From NCBI GenBank assembly GCA_031771865.1, contig JASISA010000027.1:2728001-2792000 (forward strand): a stretch of DNA of 64,000 nucleotides, in the 5' to 3' direction. This document shows, in pieces, positions 19,504-30,376 of the stretch. Every line of letters starts with the position of its first letter. Within the stretch, counting starts at the first letter, position 1. The notes beneath the pieces are model-generated. The model was not told where the DNA came from. It did no database searches and was given only the letters and a program-made list of their open reading frames with translations. The translations under genes were made by a program, and so were the position numbers. Source of the stretch: Nothophaeocryptopus gaeumannii (Eukaryota > Ascomycota > Dothideomycetes > Mycosphaerellales > Mycosphaerellaceae).

Positions 19504-21990
19504 ATGCGCTGCCTACCTTCGCTCCCGCTGCTTGCTGTCGCCGCTTCAACACTCTTCTCGGCGTGGGCCGATGCCAGCAGCCACATCCGTAATCCTCTAG
19601 GCGCCCTCTCGACCGTTCAGAATGCGACTATTCACACGCATGGCCATCGCTTGACTGCATTGTCCGAGTTCGACCTCACCTTCAGCATTCGCGACCATGT
19701 CTACGTAAAGTTGCGCCTGGAGCCGAACCACGACATATTAGCGGAAGATGCCACGGTCACTTATCTTGGTCCGGACGGCTCAGTACAGCGCCGAGAAGGC
19801 GTCGATAGGTTGGGGCACAAAGTATACCGAGGGACGGCTTGGGTTCAGAAGCATGGCGTGCTGCAAGACGGCTGGGAAAGAGCTGGATGGGCGCGCATAT
19901 CTATGTTCAGAGATGGACCATCGCCAATGTTTCAAGGCGCCTTCTCCGTGCACCACGACCATCACCACATCCAAAGCTCAACCGGCTACATGCGCACCAG
20001 GCATTACCTAGACCCCGAGATCGATGACTCCGACGAGTATATGGTGCTGTGGAGAGATTCGGACATTCTGCCAGACACCAGCGAACATGAAGAACTGAGA
20101 CGCCGAGATGCAAGCGCGCTGTCGTGTCGAGCGGATACACTTGGTTTCAATTCGCAGCCTGACCATCCGGTGTATGCCGCGATGAAGATGAAGCGCTCCG
20201 ACAGGTCCTTTGGCGTAATGGACTTCTCTCACCTCTTTGGCAAGCGTCAGATTGACGGTACAACCGGTGGGAACAGTGCTGGAGTCAACTTGGTAAGCAC
20301 CATTGGCCAGACCCAGGGTTGCCCAGCTACAAGGAAGGTAGCGCTGGTCGGAGTAGCGACGGATTGCACATACACCGCATCGTTCAATTCCACCCAGACC
20401 GCGCGAGAGAACGTTATCGATCAGATGAATACCGCCTCAGGAATATGGGAGAATGCGTTCAACATTTCTCTCGGACTTCGAAATATTACCGTCTCCGATT
20501 CCAACTGCCCCGGGACGCCGGCTGCTGCGACTGAGTGGAACCAGGCCTGCTCAGGCAATGTTGATATCCAGGATCGCCTGAACCTCTTCTCTGCGTGGCG
20601 TGGTGAACAGCAAGACTCCAACAGCCACTGGACATTGCTTTCCACCTGTAACACAGGCTCATCCGTCGGTCTCGCATGGCTCGGACAGGCTTGTGTTGGG
20701 ACTGCTATGTCGACCAACGGGAGTATGACGGGAAATGGCCAGAGCGACGGTGGTCAAGAGACCGTTGCCGGAGCCAACGTGGTCATCCGCACTCAAGGCG
20801 CCAGTGAATGGCAAGTCATTGCTCATGAGACTGGCCATACGTTTGGTGCAGTTCATGATTGCGGTTCCACGACTTGCGCCAATTCGAACGTCGTCAACTC
20901 GCAGCAGTGCTGTCCGCTTAGCTCGTCGACGTGCGATGCAGATGCACGCTACATCATGAATCCAGAGTCTTCGCAGGGCATCACTGAGTTCAGCCCCTGC
21001 TCCATCGGCAATATTTGCAGCGCCCTGGGTCGCAACTCCGTCAACAGTCAGTGTTTGACGGACAACAAAGATGTCACCACCATCAGCGGACAGCAATGCG
21101 GCAACGGTATTGTCGAAACCGGAGAGGACTGCGATTGTGGAGGTGAAGCCAATTGCCAAAATGACCCATGCTGCAATCCCACCACTTGCAAATTCACCGA
21201 AGGCTCTGTCTGTGATGACAGAAACGAAGAATGCTGCCGCAGCTGTCAGTTTGCAACAGCCAACACCGTTTGTCGCGCTAGTACCGGCCAATGCGATCCA
21301 CAAGAGGTCTGCGCAGGTAATTCTGCGCTTTGTCCACCAGATCAGACCGAGCAAGATGGGACCAAATGTGGCGACGGCCTCCAGTGTGCTTCTGGACAGT
21401 GCACCAGCAGAGACCAGCAGTGCAAATCGGTCATGGGCAGCTACACGCAGGGTAACGACACCTACGCCTGCGATAGCTCCGGTTGCGCTATCAGCTGCGC
21501 TTCGCCAGAATTCGGCACTGGGGTCTGTTACGGTCTCCAGCAGAACTTCCTTGATGGAACGGTATGTGGTGGCTCTGGCCGTTGTCAGAATGGCCAATGC
21601 AAGGGCGCATCCGCTGGCGGCCAGATCCGCTCTTGGATAGATGATCACAAGGCCATTGTCATCGGCATTTGCTCGGCAGTCGGTGGTCTATTGCTCCTCG
21701 GAATCCTTTCGTGTCTGTTCCGTGGCTGCAGACGAGGTAGACGGCAGCGTAAGAGCGCACCGTCGCCTCCACCCGGCGGGTGGCAAGGCTGGAATGGCGC
21801 GAGTCGGGGTCCACCATCCATGGCTCAATCAGCTCCCTATTACGCCCCTCAACAACATCCCAGTCAAGGCTGGTTCGATCAAGGTAGTCAGCGAGGCGGA
21901 AGTCAGGCATGGTCTCCGCCTCCTGTGCCACCTCCTGCTTATTCTGGACCTGGGCGGCCTACGAGAGGAAGCAGCGTTCGGTATGCATAG
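19504..21990 (+). CDS. Membrane-anchored ADAM family metalloprotease
   Basis: This intronless gene encodes 828 aa in classic ADAM order. A signal peptide (MRCLPSLPLLAVAASTLFSA) leads a prodomain up to about residue 260 that contains a His-rich stretch. The reprolysin domain carries the zinc site HETGHTFGAVHDC near residue 441 and the Met-turn YIMNPES. A disintegrin domain begins at about 530 (GNGIVETGEDCDCGG) and is followed by a Cys-rich region, one transmembrane helix at about 717-738 (AIVIGICSAVGGLLLLGILS) and a Pro/Gly/Ser-rich cytosolic tail of about 85 residues. Fungal ADAMs are cell-surface or secreted zinc endopeptidases of uncertain substrate, linked in some species to virulence or wall remodelling. 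The proline-rich tail could bind SH3 or WW partners. The ATG before the signal peptide was chosen over the upstream GTG. Confidence 0.93.
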   Translation: MRCLPSLPLLAVAASTLFSAWADASSHIRNPLGALSTVQNATIHTHGHRLTALSEFDLTFSIRDHVYVKLRLEPNHDILAEDATVTYLGPDGSVQRREGVDRLGHKVYRGTAWVQKHGVLQDGWERAGWARISMFRDGPSPMFQGAFSVHHDHHHIQSSTGYMRTRHYLDPEIDDSDEYMVLWRDSDILPDTSEHEELRRRDASALSCRADTLGFNSQPDHPVYAAMKMKRSDRSFGVMDFSHLFGKRQIDGTTGGNSAGVNLVSTIGQTQGCPATRKVALVGVATDCTYTASFNSTQTARENVIDQMNTASGIWENAFNISLGLRNITVSDSNCPGTPAAATEWNQACSGNVDIQDRLNLFSAWRGEQQDSNSHWTLLSTCNTGSSVGLAWLGQACVGTAMSTNGSMTGNGQSDGGQETVAGANVVIRTQGASEWQVIAHETGHTFGAVHDCGSTTCANSNVVNSQQCCPLSSSTCDADARYIMNPESSQGITEFSPCSIGNICSALGRNSVNSQCLTDNKDVTTISGQQCGNGIVETGEDCDCGGEANCQNDPCCNPTTCKFTEGSVCDDRNEECCRSCQFATANTVCRASTGQCDPQEVCAGNSALCPPDQTEQDGTKCGDGLQCASGQCTSRDQQCKSVMGSYTQGNDTYACDSSGCAISCASPEFGTGVCYGLQQNFLDGTVCGGSGRCQNGQCKGASAGGQIRSWIDDHKAIVIGICSAVGGLLLLGILSCLFRGCRRGRRQRKSAPSPPPGGWQGWNGASRGPPSMAQSAPYYAPQQHPSQGWFDQGSQRGGSQAWSPPPVPPPAYSGPGRPTRGSSVRYA

Positions 21991-22605
21991 GTTTTCCGGC
22001 TTGGTTCTTGGGTGGTTCGGCGTTTTACGGTTTGAGGATGGGTCTTGTGAGTGTTAGTATGTAGTCGAAGGGACTATAGCAGCATCTGTCATGACACGGA
22101 CTCAAGCATCAGCATCATCATTACATTGGAAAGAAGGCGCGCAGTTGCGCACAGGACAGATCAGGATTGGTTCCATCGGTCAGATTTCGGCAAAACGACT
22201 TGCGTTTCATCGCGGGTTGGAGGGTCATGTATGTGGGAGGATGTGAAAGAGCGAGAGAGCTAGAATCGTGAAATGATTTTTGTACATGGCTTGTCCAAGA
22301 ACGGCTGCAAATATGGGATTTCCTTCCCCTGACACCGGATTGCGTAGATGTATTCGCGGCCTGTTCAACGTTGCGGGTCCTGGAAATACCTCGTCGGCCG
22401 GGTGGGCGGGCGAAAGAAAGCTGCATGGCTGCGGCGACTTGGGGGACACATGTAGTGACTGACTGACTTGACTCTTTTCATTTACACTTATGAACAAGCT
22501 ACTACTGAGAACAACTCAAATGGTATCCAAAAAGAAGAAACATAACATTTTCAACCAGATGGTGTCCTCACAAATGCTCTCAATCATGCAATAGTCTTCT
22601 CATCA
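21991..22605. other. Convergent intergenic region ADAM / acetyl-CoA synthetase
   Basis: This 615-bp stretch holds the two facing 3' UTRs. Frames here lack recognisable domains, and no RNA gene or repeat was seen. Confidence 0.45.
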
Positions 22606-24747
22606 TCATTTCTTTCCCTTTGATGCGTGCACCGTCTCAATAATCTTGTCAACGACCGATGGATCGGACAGAGTCGAAGTATCGCCGAGCTGGTCCTCCT
22701 CGCCCGCGAGGATCTTTCGCAGAATACGACGCATAATCTTTCCAGATCGCGTCTTGGGCAAATCTGGAACTGCAAAGACGGCCTTTGGCGCAGCGAATGG
22801 TCCAATGGATTTCCTGACTTGCAGAATGAGATCTTTCTTGAGTGCATCGTTGATCTCGTTGCCGTCCTTGATGGAGACGAAAGCATTGACGGCTTGACCG
22901 GTGAGTTCATCGTTGATGCCAACCACTGCGGCTTCGCCAACCGCAGGATGGTCGATAAGTGCAGCTTCGATTTCGGCTGTAGATAGACGATGACCGGATA
23001 CGTTGACGACATCGTCAACACGGCCTCGAATCCAGTAGTATCCCTCGTGGTCCCGTGCAGCACCGTCACCGGTGAAGTAGTATCCCTTGTATACGTTCAG
23101 ATATGTGTCCATGTATCTCTTGTGGGCACCGTAAACAGTGCGTGCCATCGACGGCCAAGCCTGCTTGAACGCCAGTACGCCCTCGACGTCGTTGCCATGG
23201 ATCTCTTCGCCGCTGACGGGATCGATGAGGGCGGGCTCGATGCCAAAGAATGGAAGCGACGCAGATCCCGGTTTCGTTGGAGTGACACCGCCAAGGGGAG
23301 TGATCACGTGGGATCCGGTTTCGGTTTGCCAGTATGTCTGCATCACAGTCAGCATCCGCTTCACCTCCTAAATTCATCTCTCTCTCTCTTTGCGACTGCA
23401 AACTTACATCGACGATGTGCGCTTCCTTCTTGCCAACAATCTCGTGGTACCATTTCCAGACCTCGGGAGCGATGGGCTCACCGACGGAGCCCAAAACTCG
23501 TAGCGACTTCATCTGGTGCTTGACATGCTCGTCACCGGCGCGCTTGAGGAGTCGCAAAGCCGTTGGTGCAACGTAGAACTGTGTGACGGAGTGCGTATCG
23601 CAAACATCCCAATAGCGGCTGAAATCGGGATACGCTGGTGTGCCCTCGAAGACAACAGTCGCGACACCGAGGACCAACGGGGCGTATACGACATAGGTAT
23701 GTCCTGTAATCCAACCGACATCACCGCCACAGAAGAATCGATCCGAATCATGGATATCGAAGACATATTTTCCCGTGGCAGCCGCGCCGAGGAGGTAGCC
23801 GGCCGTGGTGTGCATCACACCCTTGGGCTTTCCAGTCGAACCAGAAGTGTACAGGAGGAACAAAGGATCCTCGGAGCTCATGGATTCGGGAGCGTAGTAG
23901 GCAGGCCACTGCTCCATCTCCTCGTGCCACCACCAGTCCCTTCCCTTTGTCCAGGGCACCTCAGCACCAGTTCGTTGGTAGACCAGGCAGTGGGACACAT
24001 CGGGGCATTGCTTCAATGCCTCGTCCACAATTTTCTTGGTGCCAATGAGCTTGCCACCGCGCTTACCCTCATCTGTCGTAATGACAACCTTGGATTGCGC
24101 ATCGATGATACGATCCCGCAACGAGTCGGCGCTGAAGCCTGCAAAGACCACGGAGTGCACAGCACCGATACGCGAACAGGCCAGGAAAGCCACGACAGCC
24201 TCTGGAATCATGGGAAGGTAGATGGCAACGGTGTCGCCCTTCTTCACGCCCATCTGCTTGAGCACCCAAGCCAGTTTTGACACCTGGCGGAGCAGCTCGC
24301 CGTAGGTTATGGTTCTGCCCTCACCCTTTTCGTCGGCCTCGTAGATGATGGCTGGCTTGTCGGGGGTCTTGTGGGCATGTCTGTCGACACAGTTGTAGGA
24401 AGCATTGAGCTTGCCCTCCAGGAACCAGGCATTGTCGCCTTCGGCCAAAGATCCGGAGTGTACAGTCTGGAAATCGCGCTCCCAGGTCAACAGTTCTCGT
24501 GCGAGCTTGCCCCAGAATTGATGTGGGTGTGAGATGGACTCCTTGTACATTTCCTTGTACTTGTCCAGAGATTCGATGTGCGGCCTCTTGGGGTGTTTGC
24601 TGGGCGGTAGTCAGCAATGGTGCCCGTAGACAAGCTTGCTTTGCAAAGTGTCACGACGGACCTCAAGAATGCCTCTGGGACATGGTAAGTCTCGGCAGAG
24701 TGGGACTCTGGGATGCCATTTGGCGGCTGCACATTGCCCTCAGACAT
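22606..24747 (-). CDS. facA: Acetyl-CoA synthetase
   Basis: Exons 24662-24747, 23408-24599 and 22606-23337 encode 669 aa, the expected length for fungal AMP-forming acetyl-CoA synthetase. Introns are 62 nt (GTCCGT...CCCAG) and 70 nt (GTAAGT...TGCAG). The enzyme makes acetyl-CoA from acetate, ATP and CoA, for acetate/ethanol growth and cytosolic and nuclear acetyl-CoA supply. Motifs: P-loop-like YTSGSTGKPKGVMHTT, the adenylate-forming core TYWQTETG that starts exon 3, YFTGDGAARDHEGYYWIRGR, and the catalytic/acetylated Lys motif TRSGKIMRRIL near the end. The start MSEGNVQPPN matches the family; upstream in-frame codons lack ATG. The protein ends SKGKK, a weak basic tail, not a clear peroxisomal signal. 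Confidence 0.96.
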
Positions 24748-26410
24748 GATCGATGCGCCGGTCTCTGGCCAAGGAATAGATAGCTGTCGGTCGTGTGCCT
24801 CTTCGTTGCCAGGCGACCGTGATTCACGATCACGAGCCACGGTGCGGTGGAGAGCAGAGAGATGCAGGGGGGAAGGAGAGAGATATAGTCGGATGTGAAA
24901 GTCGCAGATGGGTGCTGGGCGCTGGCGTGGGAGCTATGGCACAGCTTATTTATTAGAGCTCGGGTGAGAGGATTCGCGGATCCAGGCTGGGATTTTGTTA
25001 AGCGGTTGCTTGAGAGGCGTTTCCGAGGTCGAGGTGTTTCTGGGCAAACTGTGTGAGTGGGTAATTCAGCACCAGAGTCTGGACCCACCCACCGAGTGTC
25101 TCCAGTTCGCTTGCTGGGATTTGAAATAACAATAATCATAAGAATAATAACAATATCGATTCAATGGGTGCTCATTCTCATGGGGGTGCCCGCAGCAAAG
25201 CAAAGCTGGGGCGGAGGAGGCTCATCATGTCCATCTCCACGCGCACGCGCACGCGCTCCGTTGCCCCGCGATGGTGACGAAAGAAGTACTACTACTGTTC
25301 TGGGCGTGCGCCATGCTACGTAGGCGCTACAGCTACGGATGCCGGGAGGTGCTAGATGCAAAGAGTGATGATGGACGGGCGGACCAGCGGAAAAGGCTCA
25401 ACCGCAGCATGGCCTTGTTCGGTACAGTGTTGCTGCCTCAGGCCCTGGTACGAATGCCAAGCTGGTAACATTACTAACTCTATTGCCAGGACAGGACAGG
25501 ACATGACAGGGAACATGCAGCAAGGGAGCTCGAGCATGCGCAGGGCAAAGTGTCAAGACAGCATGAACTTCATGAGTTGCTTGCTTATAGCATCGACACT
25601 GCGAGTTCGCATCTGGTCCATCATAGTCCAATGACCCACCATGTATGCCTCTTCCTACCCATTGTTATTCTCAACGTTGCTGCGCGGAGTGTCGGAGCGT
25701 CGGGGCTGGCCTGGCTTGTTTGGTTGCTGTTGAATTCTCTCACCTGTACGCGGCGCGTTGCTCCTATCTACTATCGTTGTGATGTTTGTGATGACGCCGC
25801 ACCTCTTGCACTTTCGACACGCACACTACCTTATCTTCACTTTGACGGCACATTGTCAATTGACCTTCACACCCGGACGACGCTGAATCCGACTGCATTC
25901 CTCGCGCGCCGGACAACCACCACCTGCCACGACGCGAACATATACACTTCAGCGCGATACGATTCGACACGAGACTCCCGTTTAGTGACGACGCGCGAAC
26001 CGCAGGCAGAGAGTGTTGCTATGTCACGGACATGTCGGTGAGCTGGCATTCACCTCGAGTCCCGTACGTCTCGTGAGCCCTCCCCAGCGAAGTCCAGCCC
26101 TAGAGTGACATCCAGTCACACATTGAAGAGACTCGAAAGCTCAGAGAGCAGTCAACATCCGTGCACAGGCCTATGCTGATGATGGTCAGTTGGTACAGCC
26201 GACGACGCTCCCTTGAAACAAGCTGATTCCGACACCGACATTGGCATCATCTCTCGGCCGCGTAGACGCAGGCGGAGGCGCAGGCGAAGACGACCTGTGG
26301 ACGAAGACGAGCTGTGAACGAAGACGAGCGGTGGACGAAGACGAGCGGTGGACGAAGACGAGCGGTGGACGAAGACGAGCGGTAGACAAAGAGATCTGAG
26401 CACGAAGATC
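24748..26410. promoter_or_regulatory. 1.66-kb divergent region facA / WD40 gene
   Basis: This long region between two divergent starts must hold both promoters. It contains an AT-rich AATAACAATAATCATAAGAATAATAAC tract at about 25125-25154 (written here only as its position and repeat type (AATA)n), a GCGCAC run at 25241-25257, and a 17-bp tandem repeat at 26285-26386. Several frames of 80-160 codons exist but none shows a recognisable domain. No defined acetate-control site could be assigned by eye. Confidence 0.4.
26285..26386 (+). repeat. 17-bp minisatellite, six units, in WD40 gene leader
   Basis: Six head-to-tail copies of a 17-bp unit cgaagacgagcggtgga fill this stretch; copies 3-5 are identical, copies 1, 2 and 6 differ at one to three positions. 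It ends 24 nt before the ATG of the WD40 gene. Since 17 is not a multiple of three, copy-number change would shift any frame through it, so it is more likely leader than coding. Confidence 0.9.
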
Positions 26411-29400
26411 ATGAGCGTCCTCCAGTCTAACCTCCGACTGACTCCCGCGCACTCGCCCTTCTTCTCAAAGTCAACCGCGCCTCGCTCGCCCATCAAGTCC
26501 TCTCGCAATGAAGACACTGGACTTCACCTCAAAAAGGTCATCGGTACTACCACCAACTCGTCAAACGCCTTCGACGCCTTGTCCTCGCAGAAGAAATTTG
26601 CATACACAGCTGGGGCAGCCGCCGTAGTGGCCTCGGTGGACGACGAGTTGAACGTGACGCAAGAGCATTTCCGCGCCAACCTAAGCACGGGCAGTGGATA
26701 TCGAGACGGTGTAAGCGCCTGGCCGCTATCACCCACGCCGATCGAGCCACGACTGAATAGACTGAATTCCACCAGCGCAAAGGACACCGCGTCACCTCTT
26801 GCCGCTTATAGTCGCGACTGGTCCGACTCCCCTTCCTCCAATACCACAACCAACAACAAGCCTTCGACTGCCAAAGATCGCGTCAAAGCTGCCACCTCTG
26901 TAAGTTCTCGCAAATCACACATCTGCAAGACACCCAGAACGGAATCTATTCTAACACGTGTGTTCATAACTTCAGGTAGCCATCAGCCCCAACGGTAAAT
27001 GGCTGTGAGTGCACTCAATTATCGAGACAAGTTCGGGATTCTCGCTGACTCTTGATCTTTACGTATTAGCGCAGTAGGAGAGACGGGTTATAAACCTCGG
27101 ATACTGATGTTCGCCCTTCGCGACGGCTCATCCGAGTCTCCTGTGTGCAGCATATCTGAGCACACATTTGGCGTGCATTGCTTGCGATTCAGCGAGGATT
27201 CAAGATATTTGGCCTCTCTCGGTACCGTCAACGACGGCTTTCTCTACGTCTGGAGAATCGAAGAGCGCACAGGTCTCGCTACGTTGTGTGCCAGCAACAA
27301 ATGCACGACGGTGGTTCATGCCATGTCATGGATGGGATGCAGTATTGTGACTGTGGGCTTACGCTTCGTCAAAGTCTGGCGACCAAGCGATGATGCGAGC
27401 TACGAGCACAAAGACGGCATCAGGAATGCTTTGGTGACACCTCGGCAAAAGGGTGACAACAGATCTTCCGACTATGGCAACAGCATCCTTAGCCCGAAGC
27501 ACCGCGTCTTGGCTGGGAAGAACAGCATTCTGGGTGAGATGCTTGACGCGGCATTCGTGACCGTGACCGCAGTATCCGCCACCAAGGCTTTCGTTTGTGC
27601 CGACACAGGGGAGATTTGCGTGCTGGACGATTCTGATGAGAGATTGTCGCTGACTTTGGCTATTCAAGCCGGTATTCGCATCACTGCTGCGAGGCTTGAC
27701 TCAAACGAAATGTTCCACGTTGCTGGAGAGGATGGACACGCTGCTTCATTTCTTGTGCCGGACTTGGAGAGGCGGTCGGCTGCTAGGGATGGCAGACGTT
27801 CAAGCACGTCTCCGACCAAAGGCGCCTTCAACCACTCTACAAGTATCGTGGCCGCTTGCACTCTTGGTGACATTGTCGTCGAGGTCGATTCGACTGGCGA
27901 GATTACAGTCGCCGGTGCAAACCTTGACGCTTCATACAACGGCACAATTGCTTCACGGAGCTTGTCGGCGCATCAAGACGCTGTGATGGGCGTACTTCCG
28001 TTGAGCTCGTCATTGGGCCAGGGTGCATCCTTTCTCACTTTTTCCAGCAACGGCACGGTTCTCTTTTGGCATGACTCTGGGGCCTTCATGTCAGAGCTGA
28101 CGATGCCTGTTGAGCACTCGCCAGAGATGTACGGTTTGCCCAACGAGATGAAAGCTGCAGCCTTGTTGATGGACGGCTCATTTCTCGTATCTGGCGATAG
28201 ATATGGTAGCTTGGCGGTCTGCAACATGGAATCACGCCAAATTACCCATCGACTCAGAGCTCACTCCACCGAGATATTGGACTTGCTGGCCTTTGATCGT
28301 AATGGGGTCTCCTTTCTGGCATCCGCTAGTCGCGACCGCACTGTCCAGCTCTTCCTCGCCAAAGATGGCTCTCTAGAGCTCGTGCAGACGATGGATGAGC
28401 ATGCCGGAGCTGTGACCGGTCTTCTAATGAGCCAGAATGGCTGCCGGCTCTTGTCTTCGTCGGCTGACCGCTCGATTGTCGTCAGAGAAGGCATTCAGCG
28501 TCGCGAGGACGATGCGGAATCGTTAGCATTTGCAATGCTTAGAGTCATCACCCTCAAAGCTTCTCCAACTAGCATGTGCTTGACGGAACAGCTCGACTCT
28601 CTCCTGGTATCGACTACTGATCGGTGTATTACCAAGTACAGCCTGAAGACAGGAACTTCCGGATTTGCTTTCAGATGTGTGGACAAGCAGGAAGGTGGCG
28701 AGGCCGTTGTCTTGTCCAAGATGTTGTACGCCGCATCATTGAACGGCAATCCCACCATCATCGGCGTTTCTAGCACCGACAAGTCTGTCAGACTCTACGC
28801 TGATCACGGCAGTCTGATTGCTAGAGACTGGGGCCACACCGAGGGCATCACTGACATCGCACTCCTGACTCGTGTAGGAGATGATACTGGCTCATCGCCT
28901 CGAATAGTCACAGTGGCTGCAGACTCAACGATATTCATCTGGGAGAGCTCTCTGCCGAGGCTGTACGAAAACGCCAATGCAGAAGGTCAGACTACCAATC
29001 CGCCACTCGGGCCGCCTCTACGAAAGGTGATCTCACATTCTGAGATGTCGAGAATGCGTCGCGAGAGACCTTTAAGCGAGCCAGAGCCTTCATCTCCCTC
29101 TGCTGCTACGCCCATCCGACAACCCCCGTCACCACAGAAGCTGCGCAAGAAGACGAGCAGGGTTTTGGCGCAGACTCCGAGGCTTGAGCCAGCATTTCGG
29201 TCAAATTTCGACTCTTCTCGGCGACGAAGCTTGATGCACAGGTCTCCGTCACCACCAAGTCCACGGAGTGCCAACAAGAAGGAGCATCGTCGCGAAACTC
29301 GTCTAGGCATGTCTCTTCGCTCAAAGAGCAGTGACAATGTCCTCAGCACCGGTGGTACTCCGCATTCGAGTACAGGGTTCGGAACGTTGACTGCGTCGAC

Positions 29401-29788
29401 AGAATCAGTAAGCCGCGCGCTGCGCACGTACCGAAAGAAACTCACCAACGCTCCATCAAGCGACAGCATTGCTCCTGACGCCCTGCATGAACTCGAGAAA
29501 GAACTCAAACTCGCTGCTCGTGTTGTCGGTGAGCGCTCACACGGAAAGCATTTGGACGAAGCAACTGTCGGTCGTCTTCTTGACCAGGCCTCTGAAAAGA
29601 TCGTGGGCCTGTTAGACGAAAAGATAAAATCAAGAGTGGAGGACGAGTTTCGGAAGAACGGCGACGTCCATTCACCTACGCTCTCCCAGCAAAATAGTCT
29701 TGGGGAACTGGAGCAACCGGTCTCCCGACGCATCGAGCGGTCAGACACTGCACCCGGTGCAATCGAGACCCGGAAAGTCGACTCATGA
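26411..29788 (+). CDS. WD40 scaffold protein, WDR62/MABP1-like
   Basis: Exons 26411-26899, 26976-27004 and 27070-29788 encode 1078 aa; introns of 76 and 65 nt have GTAAGT...TTCAG and GTGAGT...ATTAG. The 29-nt middle exon supplies VAISPNGKWL, the first WD40 strand. Residues about 165-840 carry many WD40 repeats (LRFSEDSRYLASLGT, GFLYVWRIEERTG, LDLLAFDRNGVSFLASASRD, RDRTVQLFLAKDGS). The C-terminal quarter is Ser/Arg/Pro-rich with a short predicted coiled region (HELEKELKLAARVVGER). This order, two WD40 blocks and a disordered tail, is that of MABP1/WDR62, JNK and spindle-pole scaffolds in animals; the fungal homologues are little studied. The upstream frame crosses the 17-bp repeat and is rejected as coding. 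Confidence 0.85.
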
Positions 29789-30376
29789 ATTCAGAAGACG
29801 CACATCACCATCGCCGAGTCGGATTTCCGTTTCACATGGCCTTCCCCCAATCTCAGGGAAAAGGCAAACTTGCGAGAACTATCGAGGCTGAGCTCGGGTA
29901 ATAGTTTTGCATTCGCGGCGTTTGTTTATCGAAGGAGATACCCATTTTCTTGATTTGGAGCATGAGCAGGGAGGACAGCACCTCTATTGGATTTCTACGG
30001 TACCGCGCGTCTAGCCCTCATGTTTGTTCCGTTGATTAGACACGAAATGTACCGATGTGAGCTTCGCGACGAACCACAGTGGTTAGCTTTTCTGCTCCAC
30101 GCGAACTCCCTGACTTTTGGACGTGGTAATTTGAAACAACAGGCTTCGGCCTTCAATCTTCCCCATTCGGGTAGAGGTACTATGCGCAGGGAGCTCCTGG
30201 TAGAAGGTCTTGAAATCTGTCCACAAGAAAGCAACACCTCTCTTTGCACATGCTGTTGTCTTCGGCTCTACTTCACGCCTCCTACGCGCTTTGTCCAAGT
30301 CACGAAACAGAAATCCGTGCTTCGCATCGCATGAATCTAATGACTTAGCTTCTCGGGCTCGAAGCGAGCTGGCAAT
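29789..30376. promoter_or_regulatory. Intergenic region upstream of the PTH11-like gene
   Basis: This 588-bp stretch lies between two plus-strand genes. Frames here lack domains. I see no clear TATA box, repeat or RNA gene. Confidence 0.4.

Noticed and set aside
20659..21648. A 329-codon minus-strand open frame opposite the ADAM gene
   Set aside because: It lies fully antisense to the disintegrin and protease domains, has Ala/Val/Ile-rich low-information sequence and no domain; it is a codon-bias shadow.
23516..24280. A 254-codon plus-strand frame opposite acetyl-CoA synthetase
   Set aside because: It is antisense to a highly conserved enzyme and shows no domain.
25550..26041. A 163-codon plus-strand frame in the facA/WD40 spacer
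   Set aside because: The composition is Thr/His/Arg-rich without domain or splice logic, so it was left as intergenic.
28987..29748. A 253-codon minus-strand frame opposite the WD40 gene tail
   Set aside because: The Ser/Arg-rich coding strand gives a Ser/Arg-rich antisense frame; no conserved motif is seen.
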